A stretch of DNA of 64,000 nt from Infirmifilum lucidum (GTDB taxonomy: Archaea > Thermoproteota > Thermoprotei > Thermofilales > Thermofilaceae), in assembly GCF_014876775.1 (NCBI RefSeq), contig NZ_CP062310.1:1465699-1529698 (forward strand), given 5' to 3'. This document shows positions 19,097 through 27,387 of this stretch, piece by piece. Within the stretch, counting starts at the first letter, position 1. Each line of letters starts with the position of its first letter. The notes beneath the pieces were generated by a model that did not search any database, was not told where the DNA came from, and saw nothing but the letters and a program-made list of their open reading frames with translations. A program made the position numbers and the translations under genes.

Positions 19097-21070
19097 GTGC
19101 AGGTAAGTTTTTTAGCCAGGCCACCGGGCGTAAAAGGAGTGGGCTCCAGCAGGACAGTCACAGTGTCCTGTCCCAGGGACTGCTACGACACCTGCTTCAT
19201 AGACGTCGACCTGGACACGCTAACGCCTAGAGCCAGTAGCCTAAACCCGATAACTCAAGGCTTCCTCTGCCCGCGCGGCAGGGGCGATAAGGCTAGAGTC
19301 TTCTCGAAGGAGAGAGTGCTCTACCCCCACGTAAGGCCCGAGGGCAAGAACTCGAGCTTCAGGCGCGTCACGTGGGACGAGGCGCTCGAAGTAGTGGCCA
19401 AGAGACTAGAGCAGGTCATCAAAGAGTACGGGCCCGGGAGTGTCCTCCACGTTGAGTACGCGGGGCACATGGGCTTGTTGACGTGGTACTACCCCCAGAG
19501 GCTGTGGAACAGGATAGGTGCAGCCAGGACAGACTACAGCATATGCAGCAAGAGCGGGCACGAAGCAATATCGCTGCACTACGGGTTGAGTTATGGCAGG
19601 CAGCCCGAAGACATAGCCGAGTCCAGGCTCCTGGTGTTCTGGGGCTTTAACGCTGCCGTGAGCGCTGTACACCTCTGGCGACTGGCACTAGAGGCGCAGA
19701 GTAAAGGGGCCAAGATCGTAGCCGTCGACCCCAGGATGTCGGAGACGGCTAAGAGGAGCGACCTATGGGTGCAGCCGAGGCCCGGTACAGACGTAGCCCT
19801 GGCCTATGGAGTAGCCCGGGAGATAATCGAGTCCGGCTTTGCAGACTTGGAGTTCTTGTCGAAGTACACGCTCGGCTTCGAGGCCTTCAGAGAAGAGGCC
19901 CTAAAGTGGACCCCGGAGAGAGTAGAACGGGTTACAGGCGTCCGGGCAGCCGATGTTAAGAGCCTGGCCGAGGCGTACGGCACGCTAAAGCCAAGCATAA
20001 CTTTCATAGGGTTTGGGGTTCAGAAGAGCAGGAACGGAGCCGAGACCACCAGGGCAGTCTCCCTGCTCCCGGCACTCGTGGGGGTTCATAGGGGTTTCTA
20101 CTACTCGAACAGCAGGGGCTTCTACGTGAGAGTAGACAGGCTGACTCTAGAGGACAAGTACAAGCCGTCAAGGGTAGTCAGCCAAGTCGCGCTCGCAGAC
20201 CTCGTCGAGAGGGGCGAGTTCAAGTTCGTGTACGTCTACAACTCCAACCCGGTGCTCACGCTCCCCAGAGCAGACAAGCTCGTAAGAGGGCTTACCCGGC
20301 AGGACGTCTTCCTCGTAGTCCACGAAACCCACTGGACTGAGACAGCGAGGCTCGCGGACGTGGTACTACCCGCGCCGACGTTCTACGAGAAGGAGGACGT
20401 AGTCATACCCTATAGCCACAGCTACGTCATCTACTCCCGCAGAGTAATCCAGCCGCTCGGCGAGTCGCGAGATGAGGTCTGGCTCACCTGTAGGCTCGCC
20501 GAGAAGCTAGGTGTAGGAGACGTCTGTGCGGATCCCCTTGAAGCTCTAAAAGAGGCCCTAGAAGGGGCTCTCGAGGGAAGCTTTGAAGACCTCCTGGAAG
20601 GCAAGGTTCTCAGGCTAAAGTACAGGCCCCTCGGAGAGTACCAGACGCCGAGTGGGAGGATAGAGTTCTACTCAACGACAGCCGCCGAGCGGGGCATGAG
20701 CCCCCTCCCAGTACACAGGGAGCCCGACAAGGGCTTCATACTCCTCAACACAGCTCACTCGCTCTACACTCACACGCAGTTCCGCGACGTGTACGGCGAG
20801 ATACCCCCCGTAGTCTACGTGAACCCCGATGACGCCAAGGATATGGGCTTGGCGGAGGGCGACACTGTTGAAGTCTACAACGAGAACGGCTCAGTTGAGC
20901 TAAGAGTCCGCATAACTAGCGATGTCCCGAGAGGCGTCTTGTGGTCCCCTAGGGAGCTCGTAGGGCTTAACGGAGTCCCCCAAAACGCGCTGGTTAGCAC
21001 CGAGACGCAGGCTATAGGGGGAGGCCCAGTATTCAACTCTACAACAGTGAGTCTGAGAAAGAAAAAATAG
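19097..21070 (+). CDS. Molybdopterin oxidoreductase (formate dehydrogenase/DMSO reductase family)
   Basis: A 657-residue catalytic subunit binding a molybdo- or tungstopterin and one 4Fe-4S cluster. The N-terminal cluster motif is CPRDCYDTC followed by CPRG about residue 55. The likely metal-ligand region is SICSKSGHEA near 150, and the C-terminal domain carries the MGLAEGDTVEVYNENG pterin-binding fold near 595. There is no twin-arginine signal, so it is likely cytoplasmic. The N-terminus is uncertain: GTG 19097 is the longest option and GTG 19139 a shorter one. No electron-transfer subunit is adjacent; divergent hypD lies 31 bases away. Formate, thiosulfate, polysulfide or aldehyde substrates are all possible. 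Confidence 0.88.
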   Translation: MQVSFLARPPGVKGVGSSRTVTVSCPRDCYDTCFIDVDLDTLTPRASSLNPITQGFLCPRGRGDKARVFSKERVLYPHVRPEGKNSSFRRVTWDEALEVVAKRLEQVIKEYGPGSVLHVEYAGHMGLLTWYYPQRLWNRIGAARTDYSICSKSGHEAISLHYGLSYGRQPEDIAESRLLVFWGFNAAVSAVHLWRLALEAQSKGAKIVAVDPRMSETAKRSDLWVQPRPGTDVALAYGVAREIIESGFADLEFLSKYTLGFEAFREEALKWTPERVERVTGVRAADVKSLAEAYGTLKPSITFIGFGVQKSRNGAETTRAVSLLPALVGVHRGFYYSNSRGFYVRVDRLTLEDKYKPSRVVSQVALADLVERGEFKFVYVYNSNPVLTLPRADKLVRGLTRQDVFLVVHETHWTETARLADVVLPAPTFYEKEDVVIPYSHSYVIYSRRVIQPLGESRDEVWLTCRLAEKLGVGDVCADPLEALKEALEGALEGSFEDLLEGKVLRLKYRPLGEYQTPSGRIEFYSTTAAERGMSPLPVHREPDKGFILLNTAHSLYTHTQFRDVYGEIPPVVYVNPDDAKDMGLAEGDTVEVYNENGSVELRVRITSDVPRGVLWSPRELVGLNGVPQNALVSTETQAIGGGPVFNSTTVSLRKKK

Positions 21071-21364
21071 TTACTTTTCCCCGGAGAGCTCTTTAACCTC
21101 CTTCTCCCCTTTCTCGAGCTCTTTAACCTGCTCGGGGTCTAGTTTCTTGAGGAGGGACAGGAACTCGCCGACGTGGGTCTTCTCCTCCTTAGCCACGTCC
21201 AGGAAAACCTTCTTGACCAGGGGGTCGTCTGACGCACTTGCGAGTTGCTCGTAGAGGTTTATGGCGTCTAGCTCCGCTATAATGGCAAGCCTCAAAGCCT
21301 GGGCGAGTTCCTCCTTTGAGAAAACCTTCCTAGCGGGTAGCTCGACAGGATTCTTTGCCAGCAT
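21071..21364 (-). CDS. Encapsulated-ferritin-like protein (EncFtn family), stand-alone
   Basis: A 97-residue helical ferroxidase-type protein. It contains RLAIIAELDAINLYEQ and VAKEEKTHVGEF, the two-helix ferritin-like pattern of encapsulated ferritins. Glu at about 31, Glu at about 61 and His at about 64 match the spacing of the ferroxidase ligands of bacterial EncFtn. The text closely resembles the N-terminal ferritin-like domain that precedes the shell protein in the Pyrococcus furiosus encapsulin (recalled sequence, not searched), but here no shell domain follows. A TATA-like GTTAAATAG lies about 25 bases upstream, suggesting a leaderless message from ATG 21364 (or GTG 21367). NUDIX and iron-transport genes are nearby. 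It likely oxidises or stores iron. Confidence 0.85.
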   Translation of the reverse strand: MLAKNPVELPARKVFSKEELAQALRLAIIAELDAINLYEQLASASDDPLVKKVFLDVAKEEKTHVGEFLSLLKKLDPEQVKELEKGEKEVKELSGEK

Positions 21365-21399
21365 CACTAAATACTTTTCAACATACTATTTAACACTTT

Positions 21400-21858
21400 T
21401 CAGCCAAAAATAGGGACGTACCTTAGACCGTTACGCATCACGTTTTCAACAATCATCTTAGTAGACCTGGCAACGTCGCTCCTCCCGACGACTTCCCTCA
21501 TCTCGAACCACCCAATGTCTACGGCATCGCCGCCCGGCCTGAGCTCCCCCGAGAGCCCTGAAGAGTCGAAAGCCACGGCGACCAAGACGTAGTGGAACCT
21601 AACACCCCCACCCTCCCGGACGATGATGTCGGCCACACCCGCGACGCCGAGCACGGGGGCCGAGAGACCCGTCTCCTCCAGGAGCTCCCTAGTAGCGGCC
21701 TCGGCGACACTCTCGCCAGCTTCTACGGCACCGCCAGGCAGGGCCCAGAGGCCAGCACCGGGCTGGCCGCCCCTCTTAACCAGTAGAATCCGCCCGTTGC
21801 GTATGACTAGGGCGCTTACGCCAGCGATGGCATAAGTAGGGAACTCGCGCCCAGACAT
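21400..21858 (-). CDS. NUDIX hydrolase
   Basis: A 152-residue pyrophosphohydrolase of nucleoside-diphosphate-linked compounds. The NUDIX box is intact: GGAVEAGESVAEAATRELLE then ETG, with Gly, Glu and the RELLEE metal-binding residues in place, at about residues 42-64. The specific substrate is not predictable. ATG 21858 is chosen over the in-frame TTG 21861. It lies 35 bases upstream of the ferritin-like gene on the same strand, with a separate promoter-like element between them. Confidence 0.9.
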   Translation of the reverse strand: MSGREFPTYAIAGVSALVIRNGRILLVKRGGQPGAGLWALPGGAVEAGESVAEAATRELLEETGLSAPVLGVAGVADIIVREGGGVRFHYVLVAVAFDSSGLSGELRPGGDAVDIGWFEMREVVGRSDVARSTKMIVENVMRNGLRYVPIFG

Positions 21859-21983
21859 CAAGGACTGTATACGGGAGACCAGGGTATATAAGGCTCTGCC
21901 AGGGCTAGGGGAGCTGCAAGTCCGGAAGCACTTTCAAACTGGGACATGGATTAAATCTATATGTCTTTATTCGAGTTATTTGT

Positions 21984-22478
21984 ATGCACGATTGCAGAGA
22001 GTTCCTCCTCTCGCGTAGGAGTGTCAGGAAGTTCTCGCAGGAACCTGTACCAGAGGAGCTCGTCGAGAAGGCACTCGACATCGCGCGTTTCGCCCCCAGC
22101 GCGCACAACCGGCAGCCCTGGAAGTTCTACGTGGTCAGTGATAAGGCCAAGCTTGCAGAGCTAGCGAAGATACACAGGTGGTCTAAGCCCATAGAGGGCG
22201 CCCAGCTCGCAATAGTAGTGTTCTCGGATTCTTCGGTCTCCCCCGAGTCCCACGTCGTAGACGGCTCTATCGCGGCAACCTACCTGTGGCTAGCCCTTCA
22301 CTGCGTAGGCCTGGCTACGGTCTGGGTATACACTCTTAACGCTGTCCAGGAGATCCGCCGGATCCTGGGGGCGCCTGACAACCTCTACCCGATAGCCATT
22401 TTCCCGGTTGGCTTCCCAGCGGAGAAGCCTCCACAGAGGCCGAGGAAAAGCCTGGACGAGCTTGTAGTGAGGGTCTAG
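21984..22478 (+). CDS. Nitroreductase-family flavoprotein
   Basis: A 164-residue FMN-dependent oxidoreductase. The family signature is clear: SRRSVRKFSQEPV at the N-terminus binds FMN phosphate, and APSAHNRQPWKFYVV follows. The C-terminal YPIAIFPVGFPAE motif is typical. A TATA-like TAAATCTATAT lies about 25-30 bases before the ATG, suggesting a leaderless start. The physiological substrate could be a quinone, a nitro compound or a flavin. Its 3' end overlaps the convergent YkgJ-like gene by 143 bases, which is unusual. Confidence 0.9.
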   Translation: MHDCREFLLSRRSVRKFSQEPVPEELVEKALDIARFAPSAHNRQPWKFYVVSDKAKLAELAKIHRWSKPIEGAQLAIVVFSDSSVSPESHVVDGSIAATYLWLALHCVGLATVWVYTLNAVQEIRRILGAPDNLYPIAIFPVGFPAEKPPQRPRKSLDELVVRV

Positions 22479-22890
22479 GCTCTCGCCTGGGGCTCCAGTC
22501 TTTCTCAAGCATCTCGGGGAACTTCTCGACGAGTGACGCGCACTTGACGAGCACGTCAAGGGGTATCGTGCCAGCTTTAGGGCACTTAGGGTCGGCGTAG
22601 ACCCACTTCCCCCTCGAGTATACGAGTGGGTAGAGCCTGCACGCCAGAGGCCTGTCCTCGTACACTTTACAGGCACCCGTAGATCTGTCCAGGAACATGC
22701 ACGCGTTATCGGCGGTCTTGAGTACAGGCACGCCGTAGACCCACGTGATGTAACCCCTCGATGTCCCCCCCAGGCGCCTCTTGAGCCTCTCGACGTCCTC
22801 CTTTAGCAGCGGCACGATGGGGTTTTCTGTGCAGCACCTCGCGCAGAACCCGGCTCTGCCCCGGCAGTCTACTCTCACTTCGCAGCTCAT
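22336..22890 (-). CDS. YkgJ-family cysteine-cluster (Fe/Zn-binding) protein
   Basis: A 184-residue protein with the CxxCxxCC-type pattern of the YkgJ/UPF0153 family: CEVRVDC, then CARCC, then ACMFLDRSTGACKVYEDRP and CRLYP, within the first 100 residues. These cysteines probably bind a metal cluster. It starts 3 bases after the stop of the ferritin-VIT transporter gene, so the two are coupled and the role is likely metal handling. The last 48 codons overlap the end of the nitroreductase gene on the other strand and are Pro/Ser/Gly-rich (LGSQPGKWLSGRG), unlike a normal YkgJ tail, so the original stop may have been lost. Confidence 0.82.
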   Translation of the reverse strand: MSCEVRVDCRGRAGFCARCCTENPIVPLLKEDVERLKRRLGGTSRGYITWVYGVPVLKTADNACMFLDRSTGACKVYEDRPLACRLYPLVYSRGKWVYADPKCPKAGTIPLDVLVKCASLVEKFPEMLEKDWSPRREPRPSLQARPGFSSASVEASPLGSQPGKWLSGRGCQAPPGSGGSPGQR

Positions 22891-22893
22891 GCC

Positions 22894-23790
22894 TTAGACG
22901 GCTATCCCGGTGAGCTTCTTCACGAGCTCGCCGAATAAGTAGCCTATGACCACGACCAGGAATATTACGCCGACGTTCTCCAGGTAGTCTCGAGCGAACG
23001 CCCTGTCCATCACGACGGAGCTGTAGAACGAGAAGAAGGCTAGGACTATGAATGCCAGCACGAGCGATGCCGTCAGCGCCTTGAGTATCGGCAGGCCGAG
23101 CAGGAACGGTGCAGTCAGGAGGATCACGGTCAACATGTACATGACCCCGGTCACTGCTGCGGTCGCGCCCGGGGCTTTCCCTTTCTCCTGCTTCGACTGG
23201 AGGTAGGCGGCAGCCGCCATGGACATGCTCGCGCTCACGCCTACTATGAGCCCGGCAATCCCCGTGTATACCGAGGAGGAAGTGTACCCGAGGAAGCCCG
23301 CGTGGACGCCTGAGAGCTCGATTATAGCGTCGCTCATCCCGAGGGCTATTGCACCCAAGTGTCTCACTGCGAACTCTTCGATCTGGTCTGCGAGGGCGCT
23401 TTCGTGTTCTTTCTCGTCCTCGATTATTCTCTTGAGCTCTGCGGAGTCCTCCCCGCTTAGAGCCCCAGACTCTAGAATCTCGGTGTACTCCGCTACTACG
23501 CTCTTCTCGTGCCTCTCCAGGAACTTTATTGTGAACACTTTACCGAGGATCCTAGAGGATAGCATGAAGAGCCTGAGCCTGAGCTCGTCCCTAGGGTTCA
23601 ACTCGGCGTCCCCGCAGAACTTCTTCCAGAACTCGTAGTGCATGTACTCCTGCTCAGCCATCCTGAGTAGGACAGCCCTGTTTTTAGGGTCGCGCTCGCG
23701 CTCAGCCATGGCACGGTAGAGCCTTGAATCGAAGAGCTCGTCCAGGGCGTAGACCCTAGCTTTCTCCGCTAGGCCTGCCTGCGGCTCCAT
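22894..23790 (-). CDS. Ferritin-like/VIT1 fusion, iron (manganese) transporter, MbfA type
   Basis: A 298-residue protein with an N-terminal ferritin-like (erythrin-vacuolar iron transporter) domain at about residues 1-145 and a VIT1/CCC1 membrane domain at about 145-298. The first part carries metal-binding helices with EQEYMHYEFW and EDEKEHESAL. The second has GMSDAIIELSGVHAGF, the signature first helix of VIT transporters. Bacterial MbfA has this architecture and exports iron to prevent oxidative damage; the same role is inferred. AGGTG is placed before ATG 23790. It is first of a two-gene unit with the YkgJ-like protein. Confidence 0.92.
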   Translation of the reverse strand: MEPQAGLAEKARVYALDELFDSRLYRAMAERERDPKNRAVLLRMAEQEYMHYEFWKKFCGDAELNPRDELRLRLFMLSSRILGKVFTIKFLERHEKSVVAEYTEILESGALSGEDSAELKRIIEDEKEHESALADQIEEFAVRHLGAIALGMSDAIIELSGVHAGFLGYTSSSVYTGIAGLIVGVSASMSMAAAAYLQSKQEKGKAPGATAAVTGVMYMLTVILLTAPFLLGLPILKALTASLVLAFIVLAFFSFYSSVVMDRAFARDYLENVGVIFLVVVIGYLFGELVKKLTGIAV

Positions 23791-23824
23791 ATGGCACCTG
23801 CCGTAGAATTAGAAGAAGGGAAAT

Positions 23825-24763
23825 TTATTCTTTAGTGCTGAAGCCTATCTTCTTCAGCTCGGCCTCGACCTCCTGCATCGACGGTATCTCGTGGGATCCG
23901 AGCCTGGTGACCTTTATCCCCGCGACAACTGTTGCGAATCTCACTGCCTCGCGCAAGGGGAACCTCCTCAACCCGACGAGGATCCCGGCCGCCAAGGCGT
24001 CGCCAGCGCCAGTCGTGTCCACGACTTTACCCGGCAGGTACGCCGGAACCTCGAACTCCTCGTCCCGCGTAGAGACGTAGACGCCCCTACTCCCGCGCTT
24101 GACCACCACTATCCTGGCTCCAGCCTCGTGGAGCACGTCCGCAGCCCTCCTTACGTCCTCCTCCCCCGTTATCTCTCGTGCCTCGACCTCGTTTGGCAGA
24201 ACGAGGTCAGCAAGGGAGATTATAGGCCTGAGCTTCTCGAGACCCAGCCTGGCCTGAACCCTGCCCGGATCCCATGAGACGAAGACTCCCTTCTCGCGTG
24301 CGGCTCTCGCCGCGTGCGTAGCCGTGTCGAGCCTAAGGCTTGCAATGTGGACGGCCCTCGCTCTGTCAAAGATGTTAGTGTTAACCTCCTCTGGCAGGAG
24401 CTCCTCTGCAACCCCCTTAAAGCCGTACATTAATATCTGCCCTGTCGCGTCGATAACTACTATCGTGAACCCCGTCCTACCGTTCGTAGCCTGTATCTTC
24501 ACGTTCGAGACGTCAACGCCCTCCCTGACGAGATCCTCAAGAGCATTTTTACCGAAGTCGTCGAACCCGACTTTCCCGATGACCGTTGACCTGCCGCCGA
24601 GCCTCCTCACGCCAATAGCGACGTTCGCCGCAGAGCCGCCTACACCGTGGCTCTGGCTGACTATGGCGCTCTCCCTGTCCGGCGTCGCGAAGCGGTCGAC
24701 GCAGAACCTCAAGTCGAGGAGGATGTGGCCTACGGTGACCACGTCGTAGAGGCCCTGGGACAT
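23825..24763 (-). CDS. PfkB-family carbohydrate kinase
   Basis: A 312-residue ribokinase-like sugar or nucleoside kinase. The N-terminal GGSAANVAIGVRRLG signature (about residues 42-56) and the C-terminal DTTGAGDALAAG motif with the catalytic Asp (about 245-256) are intact. It transfers phosphate from ATP to a sugar hydroxyl; the sugar is unknown. It starts 2 bases after the aldolase stop, so it is translated with a class I aldolase, suggesting a kinase-then-aldolase sugar breakdown step. Fructose-1-phosphate, deoxyribose, sulfofructose or ribulose pathways all use such pairs. Confidence 0.9.
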   Translation of the reverse strand: MSQGLYDVVTVGHILLDLRFCVDRFATPDRESAIVSQSHGVGGSAANVAIGVRRLGGRSTVIGKVGFDDFGKNALEDLVREGVDVSNVKIQATNGRTGFTIVVIDATGQILMYGFKGVAEELLPEEVNTNIFDRARAVHIASLRLDTATHAARAAREKGVFVSWDPGRVQARLGLEKLRPIISLADLVLPNEVEAREITGEEDVRRAADVLHEAGARIVVVKRGSRGVYVSTRDEEFEVPAYLPGKVVDTTGAGDALAAGILVGLRRFPLREAVRFATVVAGIKVTRLGSHEIPSMQEVEAELKKIGFSTKE

Positions 24764-24765
24764 TC

Positions 24766-25578
24766 CTACTCAGCCCTCTTCAAAGCCTCTTCCGGCGACA
24801 AGCCCCCGTGGACTACGGCGGAGATAGCCCTAGCCGCCCCGCGGGGGTTCTCGTGCTGGAAAATGTTCCTGCCCACAACAACGCCCTGAGCCCCGGCATC
24901 CATGACGCTCTTCACCACGTAGAGGAAGTCGAGAAGCGTCTTCGCCTTGGCACCCCCACTCATGAGTACGGGCACTCCAGACGCGGTTCTGACCACTTCC
25001 CTGAAGGTCTCAGTGCTACCCGTGTAGTAGGTCTTTATGAGGTCTGCGCCGCTCTCGATTGCGGCTCTAACCCCGTAGCGGACGACCTCGACGTCGTACA
25101 TGTTCTTTATAGCGGGGCCCCTGGGGTAGGAGAGCTGTAGGCAGGGTAGACCGTACTCCTCAGCCTCCCGCTTGACCGCGAACCACTGCCTCAGCATCTG
25201 GTCCTCGTATCTGCTACCCCAGTAGACTGTCGCCGCGACGGCGTCAGCCCCCAGCCTCACAGCGTCCTCCACCCAGCCGAACTGGCTCTGCAGGAGCTTC
25301 TCCTCCTCGGGCCTCAGGCTCGTCTTGCTCGTAACCTTGACTATCAGGGGAACCTTACCGGCCCACACTTCGCTCGTGAGATAGGCCATCCCGGGTAGGA
25401 GCATCACGGCGTCGACCACGTCAACGACTTTCTCGAGTATCTTCCTCGGATCAATAGTCTCGCCTGGGAAGTCTGCTGGCCCGTGCTCTACTCCGTGGTC
25501 GAAGGCGAATATCAAGCTCTTGCCGTCGGGCAGTATCCTCTTAAGCCTTAAGCGTTTGCCGACACTAGAGTAGCTCAT
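24766..25578 (-). CDS. DhnA-type class I aldolase (fructose-bisphosphate/LsrF-like)
   Basis: A 270-residue TIM-barrel Schiff-base aldolase. Conserved features are FAFDHGVEHGPADF at the N-terminus, SYPRGPAI in the middle, the active-site lysine in ADLIKTYYTG and the C-terminal phosphate site GVVVGRNIFQHENP. The lysine context matches LsrF and archaeal ADH-synthase-type members better than the main archaeal fructose-bisphosphate aldolase, so the substrate is open. ATG 25578 is preferred; the frame extends 40 codons upstream through sequence without family resemblance. It is coupled to the PfkB kinase. Confidence 0.88.
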   Translation of the reverse strand: MSYSSVGKRLRLKRILPDGKSLIFAFDHGVEHGPADFPGETIDPRKILEKVVDVVDAVMLLPGMAYLTSEVWAGKVPLIVKVTSKTSLRPEEEKLLQSQFGWVEDAVRLGADAVAATVYWGSRYEDQMLRQWFAVKREAEEYGLPCLQLSYPRGPAIKNMYDVEVVRYGVRAAIESGADLIKTYYTGSTETFREVVRTASGVPVLMSGGAKAKTLLDFLYVVKSVMDAGAQGVVVGRNIFQHENPRGAARAISAVVHGGLSPEEALKRAE

Positions 25579-25769
25579 GCAATACACCAACTCTATGGGG
25601 CTACTCCTACTAGAAATAGGATATGTAATTATGTGGAGTAATACCCTACAGTGGCTACCACACGCGCCAGGTTGTTCATTTTCACTTTCGCCATACACTA
25701 AGACCCCGTGGAGCGAACAGGACGCGTGGAAGGTATAATAGCCTGAGCGTGGTGGGATTATCGCCCTCT

Positions 25770-27344
25770 ATGAAAGTTGCGAGCGTCTCCGATATTAAGA
25801 GGATAGACGAGCTAGCCAGCGCGCGCTACGGGGTCTCGCACGAGATCCTGATGGAGAACGCAGGCGCGGCCGTGGCCAGAGTCGTGGACATGGTGGCTGG
25901 GGTCCGGAATCTCCTTGTGGCCGTCGTGGCGGGAACCGGGAACAATGGAGGCGACGGGCTCGTCGCGGCCAGGCACCTCGCCTCCAACGGAGCCGAGGTC
26001 AGAGTGTTCGTGGTGGGTAGGGAGGACAAGATGACAGACCTTGCAAGAATCAACCTAGCCCGGGTGAGGAGCGCCGGCATACCAGTGGAGTTCGTGTCCG
26101 AGGAGAACATATCAGAATTGAGGAGCGAGCTCGAATACTCGGACGTCGTCGTCGACGCGCTGTTCGGCATTGGCCTGAACAAGCCTGTTGAGGGGGTCTA
26201 CAGGAAGGCCATAGAGGCTGTAAACTCCTCGGGCGCCATAATAGTGGGCGTAGACATACCTTCTGGGGTGAACGGCGACACGGGCCAGGTCATGGGCGTG
26301 GCCGTGAGAGCAGATTATACTGTGACTTTCGGCCTGCCAAAGCCGGGGCTACTGCTTTACCCGGGGGCAGAGTACGCCGGGGAGATCTTCGTCTCCCGCA
26401 TATCCTACCCGCGGGCACTGCTAGAGGATGAGAGCATACAGGTAGAGACGAACGACCCTGTCTTCATACCCCCCAGGAGGCCCGACACCCACAAAGGTGA
26501 CTATGGCAAGGCGCTGTTTGTCGCAGGCTCCCGGCAGTACCTCGGCGCGCCCTTGTTCTCTTCTATGTCCTTCCTCCTCGCGGGCGGGGGCTACTCGCGC
26601 CTCGCAACGGTAGCCTCCATCGTCCCGCACCTCGGCTCGAAGGCCAGCGAGGTCGTGTACGAGCCCCTAGCCGAAACTGCCAACGGGACGGTAGCGTACG
26701 CCAACCTGGAGAGGCTACTAAAACTTGCAGAGTGGGCCGACATAGTCGTGGTGGGCCCCGGCCTCACGACGGAGGAGGAGACTTCTAGGCTTGTGAGAGA
26801 AGTCGTTGCCAGAGTGGACAAGCCCGTGGTAATCGACGGGGACGGGCTGACTGCTGTCTCGGCTAGCCCAGAGGTGCTCAGGAAGAGGAGCAAGCCGACA
26901 GTGCTCACACCCCACCTCGGCGAGATGTCGAGGCTTACGGGCGTGGGTGTAGACGAGATAAAGCAGGACAGGATAGGCGTCCTCAGGAGGGCTTGCCGGG
27001 ATCTCAACTCGATAATAGTTCTTAAGGGGGCTCACACCCTAGTGGGGATGCCTGACGGAAGGGTCTACATAAATCTGTCCGGGAACCCCGGCATGGCGAA
27101 AGCCGGGTCTGGTGACGTGCTAGTCGGAACTATTGCCGCCATGTACGGTCTGGGCTTCCCGATAGAGGTAGCAGTCAGGATGGGGGTATTTGTCCACGGA
27201 GCTGCAGGCGACTACGTCGCAGCCAGGAGGGGCATAGACGGGGTGACCGCGACCTCCATCATGCATGCCCTGCCGCGAGTCCTGCAGGCTCTCAGGGAGG
27301 ACATCGACGGGCTCTATGCGCTCTACGCGCTCCGCGAGCTGTGA
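25770..27344 (+). CDS. nnr: Bifunctional NAD(P)H-hydrate repair enzyme (epimerase + dehydratase)
   Basis: A 524-residue enzyme that rescues hydrated NADH and NADPH: an N-terminal epimerase (NnrE/YjeF-N, about 1-215) and a C-terminal ADP- or ATP-dependent dehydratase (NnrD, ribokinase-like, about 225-510). The epimerase shows AGTGNNGGDGLVAARHL; the dehydratase shows VLTPHLGEMSRL and NPGMAKAGSGDVLVG. Fusion is usual in archaea and bacteria. The start is uncertain: ATG 25770 or GTG 25749, which lies just after a TATAATAG-like element. Hydration of NAD(P)H increases with heat, so the enzyme fits a thermophile. Confidence 0.93.
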   Translation: MKVASVSDIKRIDELASARYGVSHEILMENAGAAVARVVDMVAGVRNLLVAVVAGTGNNGGDGLVAARHLASNGAEVRVFVVGREDKMTDLARINLARVRSAGIPVEFVSEENISELRSELEYSDVVVDALFGIGLNKPVEGVYRKAIEAVNSSGAIIVGVDIPSGVNGDTGQVMGVAVRADYTVTFGLPKPGLLLYPGAEYAGEIFVSRISYPRALLEDESIQVETNDPVFIPPRRPDTHKGDYGKALFVAGSRQYLGAPLFSSMSFLLAGGGYSRLATVASIVPHLGSKASEVVYEPLAETANGTVAYANLERLLKLAEWADIVVVGPGLTTEEETSRLVREVVARVDKPVVIDGDGLTAVSASPEVLRKRSKPTVLTPHLGEMSRLTGVGVDEIKQDRIGVLRRACRDLNSIIVLKGAHTLVGMPDGRVYINLSGNPGMAKAGSGDVLVGTIAAMYGLGFPIEVAVRMGVFVHGAAGDYVAARRGIDGVTATSIMHALPRVLQALREDIDGLYALYALREL

Positions 27345-27349
27345 AAAAT

Positions 27350-27364
27350 TAAAAATTTTTTTAT
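27350..27364 (+). terminator. A/T-rich element with T run after the nnr gene
   Basis: Directly after the stop codon at 27344 lies AAATTAAAAA followed by seven T (27356-27362). Archaeal RNA polymerase terminates on such T runs. The same element is about 26 bases before the MATE ATG at 27388, so it could equally act as the TATA region of that gene. The sequence alone does not separate these roles. Confidence 0.4.
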
Positions 27365-27387
27365 CCTGCGAGTCCCCGATTAGGGCG

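Noticed and set aside
19066-19161. N-terminal extension of HypD
   Set aside because: It overlaps the divergent oxidoreductase gene; a strong ribosome site supports 19065.
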